A DNA stretch of 64,000 nt from Siderastrea siderea (GCA_964030785.1 OZ034974.1:48184355-48248354), one strand, 5' to 3'. Shown: positions 43,001 to 58,000, counted from the first letter of the stretch. Notes: generated by a model from the sequence alone, not told the origin. A program made the numbers and translations.

Positions 43001-46000
43001 GTATTGTTTGAATCAAAACTTGACAATCCTAATTTTCTTCAGTTTATTGACAAGGCAGTTGTTACCTTTGGTAGGACAGGGACCATTTCCTCATCTGGAA
43101 TTACCAACGATCGCAGCATTGTGTTTATGTTGATGTCTGCAACTTCAGACGAGGTGTCAAACAACTCAACTGAGGCTGTGTTTCCATTCCTGCAAAAACA
43201 TTTCAAGGAAGAATGAGAAAGTAAGGTACATTTGACTCCAGATGTGGGGGCGCAGTGGCGTAGTGGTGGTAGTGCGTTGGGCTTCAGATCTGAAGGTCGG
43301 TGGTTCGACGCCCAGTCCCTGCTATTGTGTTGTTTCCTTAGACAAGACACTTTAACCCACATTGTCTCTCTCTACCCAGGTGTATAAAATGGATACCAGT
43401 GATATATTGCTGGGGGAAACCCTGCTATGGACCAGCATCCCATCCCAGCAGGGGGGAGTAACAATAATCTCAGTTGCTTCATGCTACAGAAATCGGGATA
43501 AGCACTTGCCATGTGGGTCTCCTTGGCTTGTGTGCGACTTTACCTACCTTTGCCTTGACTCACAATATTCTGAAACCTTGATAACCAGGGGCTGTAATTT
43601 GTTGCACCTCTTCTTCTTGACAGTCCAGCAAGATTAACCTATCAAAGCCCCATCTATTGTAACTGTTGGAATCACTGACACACCAAAGATACACCACCAC
43701 AATGGGTGACATGCCCAGGGCAAAAGAAAATCCTACATACCTGCTGTCAAATCATTATTGATCAATTTCATGTATATGAACTGGTACCTACTTCTTTATG
43801 ACTTCTGCTACAAGATCCTTGTTGAGTGTCATGTGCTTCAGTTTGAGAATAACTTCTGCATTCTTTGTTTTTGGAAGTCCATGGAGACTGATGGTACAAG
43901 CCTTCACAAAACAAATAACTTTGTTAGAAAACATACAATAATCCTGAAATGAATCAAAACAATTAAACAAAGGGCATAAGGGCAAATTGAGAGGATACAA
44001 CTTTGTTGTGTGTAGAATGCTCATGAATAGTGTTTTGAGCTTGTTGTTTCATGTAAATCAAAGTTACTATTTGCTCAAAATTGTCACCCACAACATAGAA
44101 AATATGATAGCATTTTTAAACATGTTTTGAAACCCTACTGTAGCCAGACACAATCATTATGATAAATGAAGTGAAATGAATATGATTTTTCAATGGCACA
44201 AGCAGCGTGTACTACAAAAATCATATACAATGATCATATAAGCAAATGTCATGTGGTCTAAATTGCCCCTAATAGGACAAAGGGAGTGGTGGAAGAAGGA
44301 CAAAACAGGGGGAGGGAAGGAACAAAAGAGAGGGAAAAATAAGGAGGGGAAAAGCAGAGGGAGGGGGGAAGAAAGATAACGAGAGAATGTCGGAGGGTAA
44401 AAGGAAAGAACAGGAAACCAAAAAGAAAGCAGGGGATGAGATAAGACAGGTAGAAGAGTGGTAGCCTGTGTAGCTGGCGGTATTGTTGGGGAAAACCCCT
44501 CCTCCCCGTTCTCCTTCATTTTCGTGGCTTCATCACCCGCTCATGCGTGCTCCCCAACAAAACCCGCCAGCTACGCAGGCTAGAAGAGTGGAGGGAAGCT
44601 CTAGTGACAAACCTGGAAGGGTAATTCCAAGAATCTTGGTGGGATGCTTCTGAGACTTGATATGGGTACTGTTCCAGTATCTCCATAATCCAGGTATTCT
44701 ATCTGAACCTTGTCAGCTTTGACTTTAAGAACCTTAACACGATACCAAAGACCCTCTGAATGAATCTCTTTGGAATATATGGCAAATATGCTTCCAGGGT
44801 TGACTTTCAGGGCCTCTGTAAAGGAAAGACAACTGTGACATAGGCATATTGGAGGGTAGGTGCCATGTAAGTAGCTAGCAAGGAGGGCAGCAATCTCCTC
44901 AGCAACAAGAAGTCTCCATGGCAACCAGGCCACAGCCTACCTCGAGGCGTGTCAACACTACACAAAACTGTGCTGTGGAGGATATACTTACCCTGGAATT
45001 CTCAAGGCCCATTTACACAGGCGATTTTTGTCGCGCAACTCAATGCAATTTTTATCGCACTGAAGCTGCAACCTCAATATTGCACATGTAAACCAGCTGC
45101 GATTTCAGGGCGATTTTCATCAAAACTACAGGTAGTTGTATAATTGGGTACAGTATAAAACCTCGATGACCAAGAGTTGGTAGGACATCCGAATGAGAGA
45201 GAAAAATGGATGTTTTAATCTAAATACGCCATTAAGTATAATTAACATTAGCAATCATGGTCATTAATTTTAGAGAAAACTATCTTTAAAGATGGCTACA
45301 ATAGATACATGCTTGACATCCTTTTTTCTGACAGGACTCAGAATCAGTTTTCACTAGGGGACATGGAATAGTGAATTACTCACACTTTCCTTGCTCAGAG
45401 TTGTAAGTAACAAATGTGACTCATAAATTAAATATATATTTAAAACATAGGCGCGCAATACACGCAGAGCCAATTACGTTTTTTTTCACAATATGGTAAA
45501 ATTTGTCCTGACAACCTATGGGACTTTACACCTCCGGTAAGTCCCACCCTAAACCCTCAGCCCCCCCCCCACCACCACCACCATCAAAAACATCTTGTGG
45601 TTATCCACTATAAAACCTGGTAATGATTCAGCAGCGTGACTACGCGGAGTAAAAAAAAAAAACCGAAGAAAGCTCTTTGTTTCACGGTTCTTCAAAGAAC
45701 ACAGACAAAAACAAGTAAACTTAAACTTAAACTCACCATCGAAAAATATTACATACATAATTTAGGCAAAGATCAGTGGAAAGTTAACAATTTTACTTCA
45801 GAAATAAATGCAAGTTGCAGTTGAACCTTTTAATTTCTTACTTCTACCGGCGAATATCCAATACTTTTCAGTGCTCATAAACAGTCAACTTTCTAAAGGG
45901 TGCCGTTTTGACGCTCTGCGTGATTTGCGTGACACGCGACTCGCTTTACTTTGTTAAATTTGTAAGGTTTCAGACGTTTCAGGCAACCACTTACGTTCTT

Positions 46001-49000
46001 AGTACATTGTATTGTCAAAACAGGAGTCTGCCATCAAACGGCGTTCCTTGTATCCACAATATTTTCGTTCGAAATCAGTTTGAACCAGCGTTTATAAACA
46101 CGACTGAAATAGTTTTGCAACTATATTTATTTCCCCTGTTATTTGAAGTTGCTTGCTTTGTAATCAAGTCGGCTATAATAATTTTCGTCTTTTTGCTTCA
46201 CAAATCGACCAAAGTATGTTTACATTTGTAACTTTCCCACGGTACAAAGTTATTTTTAGCTCACGTGTTTATTTGGAGTCTCAACCTACAGCCGAATAAA
46301 TTTCGTTTGCTTTACCTTCGAACAGTACGAAAATGTTCAAATTCAGCTCACTTTCCAGTAGATCCAACAGGTCTCTGTTAGAATACTTTGTCACATATCT
46401 GTTGTTGTTAATCTTTCGGTACTGTTTCGGTCGGTTCGAGATGTTTCAAGTGTTGCATTACATTCCTTATAAGGCTGAAATTACAGCTGTCAACTATGCA
46501 AATTTCTCAACATACGCTTTACACTTTGAGCTATGAATAACCCCCAAATAACGTTTAGTATCTTGTTAAGATTTTACTACATCCATCCTCTAATTCCTTG
46601 ATCACCACTGTGACTTGGATTTTAAGACTAGTTTCATTCAAGTTTTTCAGTTTTAAGAATAGCTAGCAACAAGCCATGCAATTTCCGATTTAGTTTTAAT
46701 TGGGTTCATGTTTTATAACACGCACACAAAAATGACACTGCAAATTTTAGATTCGCTGTTACCGAGAGATAATCCCAAAAAATTTTATGCTGTTTTACTC
46801 TACTCTTTTCACTATCATTATAAACTTGGGCTTTAAATATTGTTTCTTTCACTGTTACAATTAGGGATCGATGTAACGTTAATTTCCACGTTCTGTTCAT
46901 ACAACATCTCAAATTGGCAAGTCCGTCTTGTATTTGCTGCTGTGGAAAAATGTACTTAAGCTAAGTAAACACAGGACTACAACGCGAATAAAATCCTGCC
47001 AGACCTCACGTACACAAAACAGGCATTCGAAGTAGATCCACACTTGCGAATGCAAAACACTTCAAAGCCCGGGGGTCTTACTCCCATAACATTAGCTGTA
47101 TGGGTTTGTGCCGCTGATAAGGTAAGACTTTCAGTGTCCCGGTGCACACCCCCACCCATCGTCTCACAGAATATCCCCCCAGCCTCACAAATCGTAAGAC
47201 AGACGTATGTCTCGCGTACGTACAACCAACATCTATCCAGACGTCTATCGTTGATTTTTAGGCTCTGACAGTTGCCATATGACGTCACTAACGTGACGTC
47301 ATTGGCTAAAAAATGAATCAGGACTACTGAGAAAAGTCTTGATAATCAAAAATTCTGATTGTTTATGAAACCTGACAAAATGGTGTGGTCATCCCACAAT
47401 GGAAGTGACAGACATTGCATTCAGGGTGGGGAGGAGGAGAAGAAGCACTCCTAGTTGCTTCCAGCTAGCATGGGAGCTAAGTGTGCTTAGCTCATCAAAT
47501 CAACTGTATTGCACATTGCCTGTACCTTCCTACCTAAACTCATAACCAAGAACAACAACTGACCTTCAGAACTTGGTTCTTCATAATGACACAGCATGCT
47601 TTGCTCCAAAGCTGTCAGCTTTTCCTACATGACGCAGATTAAAAGAATTCAAAACTAGTCTTTACACTTCCCATCACAAAAGAACAGAATGAAAATTGAA
47701 AATTAACTTAAAGGAGACAAATTTCTGCACTCTCTGTCCATCACTTGTGGCTAGCAGATTCAATCAGAATATCTGAGGGCCAGGCCCCCCCCTCCTCCCA
47801 GGGGGAGGGGGGGTGAGTACACCAGATTTCAAGTGAGGGGGAGATGCAAAGGATTTTTGGGTTTGAAATTCATGATTTCGGAATTTATTTGGGTAAGAAA
47901 ATTTTTTCAGGTAGTTTGTAAGAATGACTACATGATCTGAGAAAGTTTATTGTGATAGTATGATAACAAACCAAACAAACACCCAAACATGACCATTCAA
48001 GAAGTACTGTTGTTCTTCACGGTTGTCATTTAATCCCTTCTGGGTACTTGTAATGCTTCACAATTCAGTATGGGAATTTTTTTTTTTGGTGGGGGGGTCA
48101 TTTTTGTTCCAGGGGATTTTCGGGGGTTTCGCTTCAAACCCAAGGGATTTTTTTGGGTTTTAACTAATTATAACTGTAAATGGTTTGAGCCCAGGAGTCA
48201 TATCATTAAGGTTGGTAAATTATGATCGTCCAGGTGAGTGTAGTCCTGAGAAGGACTGTTAGTGATGACATTGACTGATGTTTCGACAACCTGAGTGAAA
48301 GTCATCATCAGAGTCAAGTGAACTGTGAATCATCAATAGATGTTATAAGTCTTTGGTTGTTGTCCTGATTGGTCGACGATCTTGTGATGTGTTTTGAGTA
48401 TAATAATAACAATAATAATACAATTCTTTATTTATGTCACTCCATATTTACACCTGTTATCTGAAATCCAGAGCTGCCCCCCCGCCCCCCCCCCCCCCCT
48501 GCACCACCCGGGGTCAGTGGTTCAACGCTTGGTCTCTGCCTTGTGTTAAGTTCAACTAAAATGCGAAATGAAATGAGTAGACTTACTGAATAATTTTCTC
48601 CAGAAAGATTAACGCAGATGTTGTCAGTGCTGTGCACATTGCAGACAAACACATCCAGGTATTCCTCATCAGGGATTTCAACTCTCTCTAGAAATAATAC
48701 ACAAAAATGTAAGCAAGCACAGGTATCATCAAATTGACCAAACTTAAATTTCAACCTTTTTCCACACATCTCTTCAGCTGATCTAAACTATGTCAGATTT
48801 GACAACAAAAACATTAAATGTTCCGGCCAAACTTTTTAATTATTTCTGATCTTTAAAAAAATGTAGCAAGCACACTAACCAGGAATTTTCTGGACTTCTT
48901 CTTCTTTAGACAAGAACCTGTGCCTTAGAAAAGGTCGTGCAGTTGCTTTCTTCCCCTCAGCTTCTTTCACTTCTTTCTCACTGCTGATGATAAAAAATAT

Positions 49001-52000
49001 AGTGAGATGACTCAAAGACAAATAATTTATGGTTCAACCTCTAAATGGACAAAGCTGAGTGCTTGACTCACAGAGGTGTCAAACTATAGCATAGCTGCCA
49101 ACCTTACAAAATCAGAAATAGGGACCCCCCCACCCCCCCCCCCCTCAGCCCAGCCCTGGGGTAGTGCCCTCCCCCCAGAACCAAGCAGGGTCTAGGATGC
49201 TCCAGGGTTTTTGCATCAATTTTTTAAAATATTGCCTGTACTGTACTGTTTTAGCATTAGATTTCCCAGGTGTTGTTTAATGGTCTCAAGCACTACATAG
49301 AAGAGTCAAGACCAATCTTCAACAACCCAGTTCTAAATTTTAACAAAAGAACAAGTCTTTTTTTCCTCTTGAAAATCGGAATGTTCCGATTTTTAGGTTT
49401 TCAAACTCAAAAATCGGGACAATTCCGATTAAATCCGGACAGTTGGCAGGTATGCTATAGAGCTGGAGTTTATGAATCTTTTTCTCACTGGGTCTTTGTG
49501 AGCACAAATGATGTCCAATCACTTTATCTGTTTGTCCTACAAAAATGATGACTTTGTTGGACATACATCCTTTCAAGAACAAAAAATTATGTTTGCAGCC
49601 CTGATCTTTTTTTTGAAACTCTACAGTAACAAGAAAGTGAAAACATGCTACTGAATGAAATATTGAGAATGAGTGATATGTGATTGACATGTGATTAGCT
49701 TTGTACCAGAGGTCAGTTTGGTGTCTTTGTAGTACATGTGAGTTGTCAGACCCTTACATGATCATGAATGCAATTACATCCTACAAGCAATGAACCTAAC
49801 ACGATCACTATGCAATATTTTTATATCCTACATGCAATTACATGTGCTTGTACAGTCACTCGAATAAAACTGCTTGCCATGTACAATGTGTAGTCTTTGC
49901 AGAACATCATAACGCGCACAGGAAACTTTTCAAATGGACACTATAATACTGTATGCAGACACAGCATCTGTCTTGAGTACACATACCTAATTACGAACTA
50001 CCAGTGAAGACTGCTGATTGGTCAAGATAAGACTCTTTGTAAACTGTTAAAGGGGCATGGTCACGAGGATTTCGCAGATTTTTGGTCAAAACTGTGCTAA
50101 AATCATCGGTAGCTAACTTTATTTATGCCCAACATTGTGTTTGAACATTTAAAGGAACATATTAACTTAATTTCATTAAGAGAAAACAAACCATGACCAT
50201 TTAATATTGATTTAATGTCAACATGCTGAAAGAATTTGAAACGTTTAGCCTATTTTTTTCAAATTGCAATCCATTTCCATCTGTGCCATCCGTAGCAACC
50301 GACGACAGACAATAGTTTCAGTGAAGTAATATGGTATTTGGTAACAAAACTAGACCATTATTTGTGGGCGTTCATTGATGTGAGGACATATTTGTGATTT
50401 TTAAAGTGAACTAAAATAGCGTGACTATGCCCCTTTAAGAACAGTGCCTCCTTTTGTTACTGGGCATACATTTAATGCATCTCAGGAGGCTCCAAGAAAC
50501 TTGGGTTTCCTTACCCTTTAACCCCCAATAGTGATCAGCATCAAATTTCTCCACATGATATCAGTGCATTATAACACACACAGGTTATGAGAGTTTAGGA
50601 AGCAATCATCAAAGATGAATTGTCCTGACTTTTAAGGTGGTCCTGGACCCTAATTTAGTGATTTTTAGGACATTTTCACTGGGACTAAAATGTGACTTAT
50701 ATTAGTCCAAAAACTATGTAATTACCACAGCTTATGCAAAATTTTATCAGGATTCTGAAAACAAAAACAGTTTTCATTTAATTTAAGGAATTTGTGGAAT
50801 TTGAAGAATTTAAGGGTGCTATTGAGAGTGCCATTTTAACATAAATCAGACGTCACTGAAAGGGGGTTTAAACATTTGTAGCAAGAATTTGATCAAAGAC
50901 ATAAAACACTACAACAAAACTTTTCACCGGAGTGCGTCACAGGAAATTAAAAAGTAACGCTTTTAGGAACAAGAAATGAAAGTTTGATTTGTAGTGAATA
51001 CATTACCTTGTCAAGCAAACAGCATCGAATATCTCATGACGCACTCCGGTGAAAACTTTCGTAATTATACGTATTTGAAGCCAGCCAAGTTTGGTAGCAA
51101 ACAAATAAATCGTACAGGAGATATTCTGTCTACAATGAGTGCATATTTATGCCACAAGTGCCCAAATTGTTCAAAACACGGCATAATTTTTCGTAATTCC
51201 TTCCCCAATCGATTCTAGCGTGATCTTCGCCTTACCGCCATGTTTTACAAGCCAGCAATACGTATTTCCAGCGGTAAATTTCAAAATCTTGCTCTATATA
51301 AGGTCTTTCTGCTCTTATAAAGAGAGTCTATTTTGCCGCGAAACCAATCAGAAGCGCCAGCATAAACAATGACACCTTTCCTCAGCAACTGAAGGGCCCG
51401 GTGGAAAAAGGGCGTAAGTGACGATTTGAGGTTAAAATCGAAATTGCTCCTATTTAGCTGAACATTGGCACACAGGCTGGTTTTCATGTGAGGAACGCCG
51501 TAGTGCACTTATTTCTTGACCTGAGATCTAAAATTTGAAGAATTAGCGTATTACTTTTGCTTAAAACTGACACAAAGAAAACAACAGGACTGCGGATTCT
51601 AGGTTGAATTCCTTTGTTTTAGTTCAGGCAGAGAACAAAAGAAATCTTTCACGTATCACTTGAGCGAGTTCAGTTCAACAACACTTTTCACGCAAAAGTA
51701 ATACGCTAATTCTTCAAATTTTAGATCTCAGGTCAAGAAATAAGTGCGCAACGGCGTTCCTCACATGAAAACCAGCCTGTGTGCCTATGTTCAGCTAAAT
51801 AGGAGCAATTTCGATTTTAACCTCAAATCGTCACTTACGCCCTTTTTCCACCAGACCCTTCAACTGATGTCGTGGAGTGCAGCACTGACAGATTTATTTG
51901 ACTCGCGTTGTAAACTTTAGAGTTATTCCACAAAATAGAAAAGAACCGTGGCTTTTTATGATGAAATGAAGCTTCCATAGATATTTGTAAACACTAGTTG

Positions 52001-55000
52001 TATTCTGCAAAGGACAAAATCGCGACTTTGACGACCAGTTAGAAGAAGTTGTGTTCGATAACTCCAGACATTGGCTTGTATTTCAATGTCACGTAACAAA
52101 ACTTACATTGCTCTGTCTTCGTACAAAAAGAGACATTTCAGTATGTCGATAACGGCAAAATACTATGATATCTAATAAGAGAAAGGTAACTTGTGATATT
52201 CCATTTAAACTAGCAGGAATAAGCCACACTAAGCAAAGAGTATGTGTCTTGTGATAATTTCGCAATCGAAACTTGAGATTGCAAACTGTCAAATTCGCAT
52301 ACCGTCGGGAATGTTTTCGTAAACCGCAGTTACAATTTGAGCCATTTGTTGTGGTAATTTTCCCGCAAAATTTGCCTTGGAGACGAAACTTCAGTTGCTT
52401 ATATCTCGCCAAATACAAATTCTCTTGAACTGAAAATTTGTAAACAAACATATTTTGTGATAAACTTCAAGCTGCTTTGAAATCGATCAATTTGGAAGGC
52501 GTCACTCTAGCCTCCAGTACCATCTTAAACAAGTTCTCCCAACTAGTCCTCAACAAAATGTATTGAGACCAGTAAGGAGAATTTGCATAATGATGCTGGG
52601 GCTTAAAGGGTTAAAAGGTTTAATTGCCCAGTTCATAACTATGTGGGAAAAGCAGACCTTAGCAAGGAAGAAGAAAACTGGGGGTAGCCACACATTTTTT
52701 AGAGTTAGAGCTTAAATTTGTTATCATAATAATTTTAAAGCTCAGTTAATATTATGGTTGCTTAATTATCTTAAACATTTTAGATTCCAATAGCCCTTGC
52801 TAAGATTTCTTTTCCTGCATAATCATAAACTGCGCAAAAATACCTCCAGTTTAGGAGCCACCATCCTCAAGTCTACCAGTTATTTAGTTTTATTAATAAA
52901 CTGCATTTATTTTGTACCCTCTTTGCATGTTCATGTACATGTTCATGTACATATTATTGTTATCATGTCATCAAGAACATACCTAACAGGAGTAAGACTT
53001 CCTAGGCTTGTTGATGACGATGACGATGTTGCCGTCGTGACTGATGAAAATGAATCTGTTGACGATGAAGTAGTCAAGGAGGAGACCGTGGAAGATGAAG
53101 GACCTGAAGACGATGTAGTTGATGATGATGTGGTTGAAGAACTGTCTGTATCTCCCTTAGCAAGACCCTCTTTTATCAAAGCAGCACTAATATCACTGCC
53201 AGTTGAATCTTTCAGCTGAACATACAAGTGATGTCCTGAAACATAATAATATGCCTTTTATTTAGTTTTCAAAATACAGTCAAACCTCTTTAATACAGAC
53301 ACCAAAGGACCAAGATTGTGTCTGGATTACACAGGTATCCATATTACAGAGGTAAAGTTTACATATAAAATTTTGGTCTCTCTCTGACAAAAGGAACTGT
53401 CTGTAATAAAGAGTTCTGGATATTATAGCCTTATCTGTAAGGTGAGGTTCACCTGTATGCATCTACCAACTACAGTAACTGTTTTTCACAACTGGGAAAT
53501 TCCCTGCCAGTGAACAAGGAACACCAGAGTGAGCTACTACTGTCAATGTTTTTAACTCACTGCCAGAGATGCACCGTTATTGTACTTGCTTTACAGTCCA
53601 ACAATCATTAAGAAAACTATACCAGTAAACGAATGTAGGAAGTGGAGGAGACTGTCTTTCATGCCTGCAAACTTCTTCAAAAATGTTTACTTAAGCTCAA
53701 AATTCAATTCACTTTGTTAAATACAATGTAGAATAAGATCAGCGAGTAATTTGAAGCCATACATGACTCCTATTGATTGCGGGGCTCCAGTGATAGCAGT
53801 TGCTTTGCTTCTGAAACAGCCACCCCGATGCATTTTAAATAAAGGCATCTATCTGTCTAAGGGCCTCTTCATATGAGCCTGGTTGACTGGGCCGGCTAGG
53901 TTTCCAAGATCTCGCCTCACCACTATTTCCTTGTTAAAATTTTGATATGTTCACAAGTATGAGAAGGAGGGCTAGCCCAGTTACTGAGATCCCGGTTTTT
54001 CCAACCAGGATATCAGTAAGGTCCGAGCTCGAAATCTTTTCAATATACATGTGTAAACACTCCAGCCCAATTACTGGGACAAATCATTTTCAACTACGAA
54101 TGCTTTGCAAGGTTGCTTCCTAAACTGAATAGGGCCTCTGACAACGTGCTCAAACATAGTGGCCACTGCACATATTTATTTGAGAGATGGAAAGCCAGTT
54201 GTTCCACTGTTTGCTTGAATGAAAGTCAAAATGGCCCATATATAAAAAGAAGCATAACTCATTTCCACTGTCTTTGGGTTGAATAGTTCACCTTTCACGC
54301 CTTTTTCATCTTGGTAACCAGGCTGAAATTTCCCATATGGAGAGAAGAAAAAAATTCTCGTCCCAGTAACCGGGCCAGCAGGCTCACATGAAGAGACCTT
54401 AAGTACATTCATACATGTACTTTAGTGTGCCATTTATACGTGGTCTCTGATCAAAGTAAAGGCAAGAAAAATCTCTTTCCAGCACTGTGAGTGTGTGGTT
54501 TTCCAAGCAGTACCTTCAGCTCTAACCACTCTCATTTTCAACATTTCAGCATCGCTCAACTCCTTGAATCTATCTATTGAGGCAGCACTCCATTTGTCCT
54601 AGAAGGATTGAGTATAAAATTGTCAAATCAAAACATCGTCTATTAAGACGAACCATTTATGAATAAATTTCACAGATTCAGAGTATGCGTTTAAGAAAAA
54701 AGGTTTACAAGTGAACTGTTGTGTTTTCCACTGTGTCTGGTTTACAATTTTGGCAAAGCTTCCACTAAAGTGATTGGAAAAAATCATGTTACACAGACTC
54801 TCATCTTTTTTGTGTGCTTTGATAAAACAATTACACAAGATCCCAAAAGCTTCATAGCTTTTATCGTGTGTAAATGAAGGCCATTATTATTAACCCATTG
54901 ATTCCTGTGCCGTCCATAAAGGATCATGGTCCTTGCTCAATTTGTGACATCACCACTTTGAGTGACAGCAGATGTTTTTGATAACCAATTAATCCACCTG

Positions 55001-58000
55001 GCACACTTCTAACAAAAAGTGCCTAAACTGTAGCGCTCACTTAGAACAGACCAGACTTACACAAAGAAAAAGGGAAAAAGTTTCCTTGTGAGGTTGATGC
55101 AAAGCATGGCCTTGGCACTGGTTGACACTTCTAGTTAAAAATTTCCTCTTTCCTGGAAGTTTGGGTGAAATCTTTTATAGTCCAAGGAAAGACTACCAAA
55201 TCGCCTACAAACTAAAAAAAAATCGAATTGAGAACTGAGCGCTAAAACCCAGAAAGACGACCTGGTATGGTGTTTTTCTCATTCAAATTTGCCAAACAAC
55301 CTTGGAAATGGAAGAGAAGTTTAGTTTCCATGCTGCAGATGAAGTTACAGACGTTTGGACTGGGATTTGAGCAGACAGGAGCCAAATTACAGCATCCTTG
55401 CCTTAAAATGGCAGTTTTTCAGAAAAAGGTTGGTAGTCAATGGATTAACACTAGTTAACTACTGTGTATGCTATCTGCAAAACTGTAAAAGAGTAAAAAT
55501 TAATCATACATGTGCAAACAAACCTTTGTTGAACCAGATTTTTTCATTCTGTATTGGGAAAAATTGGTCTTGTTGAAACCCATTTTCAAATGGCAAAAAA
55601 GGCATTGATTAATATTTCCTACCTTGGGCCTCATGCTAGCTGAAAAATGTCATGTCTTACCCCATCAACAGGTGCTACTCCTTCCAGTGCACACAACACA
55701 GCCATCATAGGTAACTCGGCATGCTCCTTCCTCAACATGCGCAGCCGTGATACAGGCAGTGGTTCATGGTTGCCAAAGTCTACATAAATAACTTGAGCTC
55801 GTGGCGTATCGCCTTTGGTGTAACTCTCCACGATTCTGGCACGATACCAACTATCATCTGCTGTAAACTGTGCACAGCAAAACATGCCTTGATTGACTGT
55901 GGGTAGGACGTCACTCTTACTGGACTGAGCCTGAAAAAATATGTGTATAATATAGAAAACACTCATTTGATTCAGATCTGCAATTAGCAAATCTTAGGCA
56001 AAAATAACATTCAATTCTTCGACTACTGAATTAAAATCTCACCTGGAAAAATTCATTTAGCTTGCTTCCCAAGGCCTCAATCTCTTCCCAGGTTTTATTA
56101 TGTTGAATAAAGAAATGTGTTGGATTGTCAATGTGGGAGACAGTTGCTTCTGATATAGTTCTGAAAATAGAAAATAACCATGATGGTGAGATGCCATGAT
56201 GCCTTTCATTGGGTTATTCCAGAAAAAATCCACACCTCCTCGACGGATGGCACGCTGGAAATTCTCGTGGGAGGGGGCTCGACGGCTCTGGAAATCCAGG
56301 TGGGAGTGGGGGGTCTAGACTTAAAACTTTCCTTCAGGGGTCATTAAAAATGTAAACTCAGTTTTTCAGATCTTTGACTTTGTGGAAGAAACTTCCTCCA
56401 AATCGAAGAAAGTAGTCTTTCAAAGTATGCATTTCTTACCTTAAACGCTTTTAGGTTCAGTTTCAAAGATTCTGCGAAGAATATTATAAAAGTGATAAAA
56501 GGAGAAAACACGAAGAAAGCGCGCAGTTAATGTGGTAGCTTCAAAGCATGCTCAGTGAACCAAGTTTAAAGCTTGGAACTTTGTATTGTAGTACAGTACT
56601 GGCCAAATGTAAGTTGACAGTTTCGAGAAGAAAAACAAATGAGCAACAACCTAATCGCTTGAGTCATCTCTCAAGAAATAAATTGGACAAATGGACTGCA
56701 TCCGACACGAGTGTTGACAAGTTTGTGAACTATCGTTTCCCTCGCTCTCGCTTTTGCAACAAAAACTCAAGTTACAAATACCTTGCTCAAATGAATTTCA
56801 TTTCTCGTAGTTGTTTGTCTGTCATAAATGTTTATTTTATCAATTTGAAGGAACACAAAACCAAGAAAGTGAAATTTAAAATAATAAACTGGTACACTGT
56901 ATCGGAATGCGCATGTCTTCTGACACGTTTTTTTGTGACATGTTTCCTTTGCTTCCGCCCAATAGATGTTGTTTGGGCGAAAATAACCATAAATCTCAGT
57001 CTGTCATTGAGTTTCTTCTGTGTGTTGCAGGTATAAAGGATTTATAAATCGGATACTTTTCGCATCACCGATGGCACGACGTTTTATGAAATGGCTGCGT
57101 TACGCATAGGTTTCAAATTACTTTTCACGTATGCAAATTGCATCTGCAACAGAAGCAGCACGAAATAAATTTCAAAAGGCTAAATTTATCATTCTCCTGT
57201 TAAATTACCGCTGCTGTCGCTAACTTTAATTCTAACTTGAAGTTTTATTTAACATTTATTTCAATTACGGCAAGAATACGTCCGGGAAAAGTTTCGATTT
57301 GAAAGGTTGTTTTGACCTTGGGTACACGTAATTCAATACTCTGTTCTCGAGTTTTACATGGACGATTTATCTAATTTTATTTATTAGCCAATGACATCAC
57401 GTTAGTGACGTCATATGGCTACTGTCAGAGCCTAAAAATCAACGATATACGCATATATATGATACGTGAGATGTCTGTCTTACGATTTGTGAGGCTGGGG
57501 GGATATTCTGTGAGACGATGGGTGGGGGTGTGCACCAGGAGACTGAAACTCTTACCTTATCAGCGGCACAAACCCATACAGCTTATACTATAGGAGTACG
57601 TCCCCCGGGCTTTGAAGTGTTTTGCATTCGCAAGTGTGGATCTACTTCGAATGCCTGTTTTGTGTACGTGAGGTCTGGCAGGATTTTATTCGCGTTGTAG
57701 TCCTGTGTTTACTTAACTGAAGTACAAATTTCCACAGCAGCAAATACAAGACGGACTTGCCAATTTGAGATGTTGTATGAACAGAACGTGGAAATTAGCG
57801 TTACTTCGATCCCTAATTAACAGTGAAAGAGACAGTATTTAAAGCCCAAGTTAAAAAGACTAGAGTAAAACAGTATCAAATTTTTCGGGATTATCTCTCG
57901 GTAACAGCGGATCTAAAATTTGCAGTGTCATTTTTGAGTGCGTGTTATAAAACATGAACCCATTTAAAACTAAATCGGAAATTGCGCGGCTTGTTGCTAG

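Noticed and set aside
44190..44519. 109-codon minus-strand frame rich in F, P, L, S
   Set aside because: It is the translation of a purine-rich low-complexity tract.
52797..53219. 140-codon plus-strand frame with an acidic D/E/V-rich end
   Set aside because: It is antisense to the Tudor serine/threonine linker exon; the acidic run is simply the complement of serine codons.
56548..57036. 162-codon plus-strand frame
   Set aside because: It lies inside a 3.4-kb transposon, has no recognised domain and no support from a second copy.
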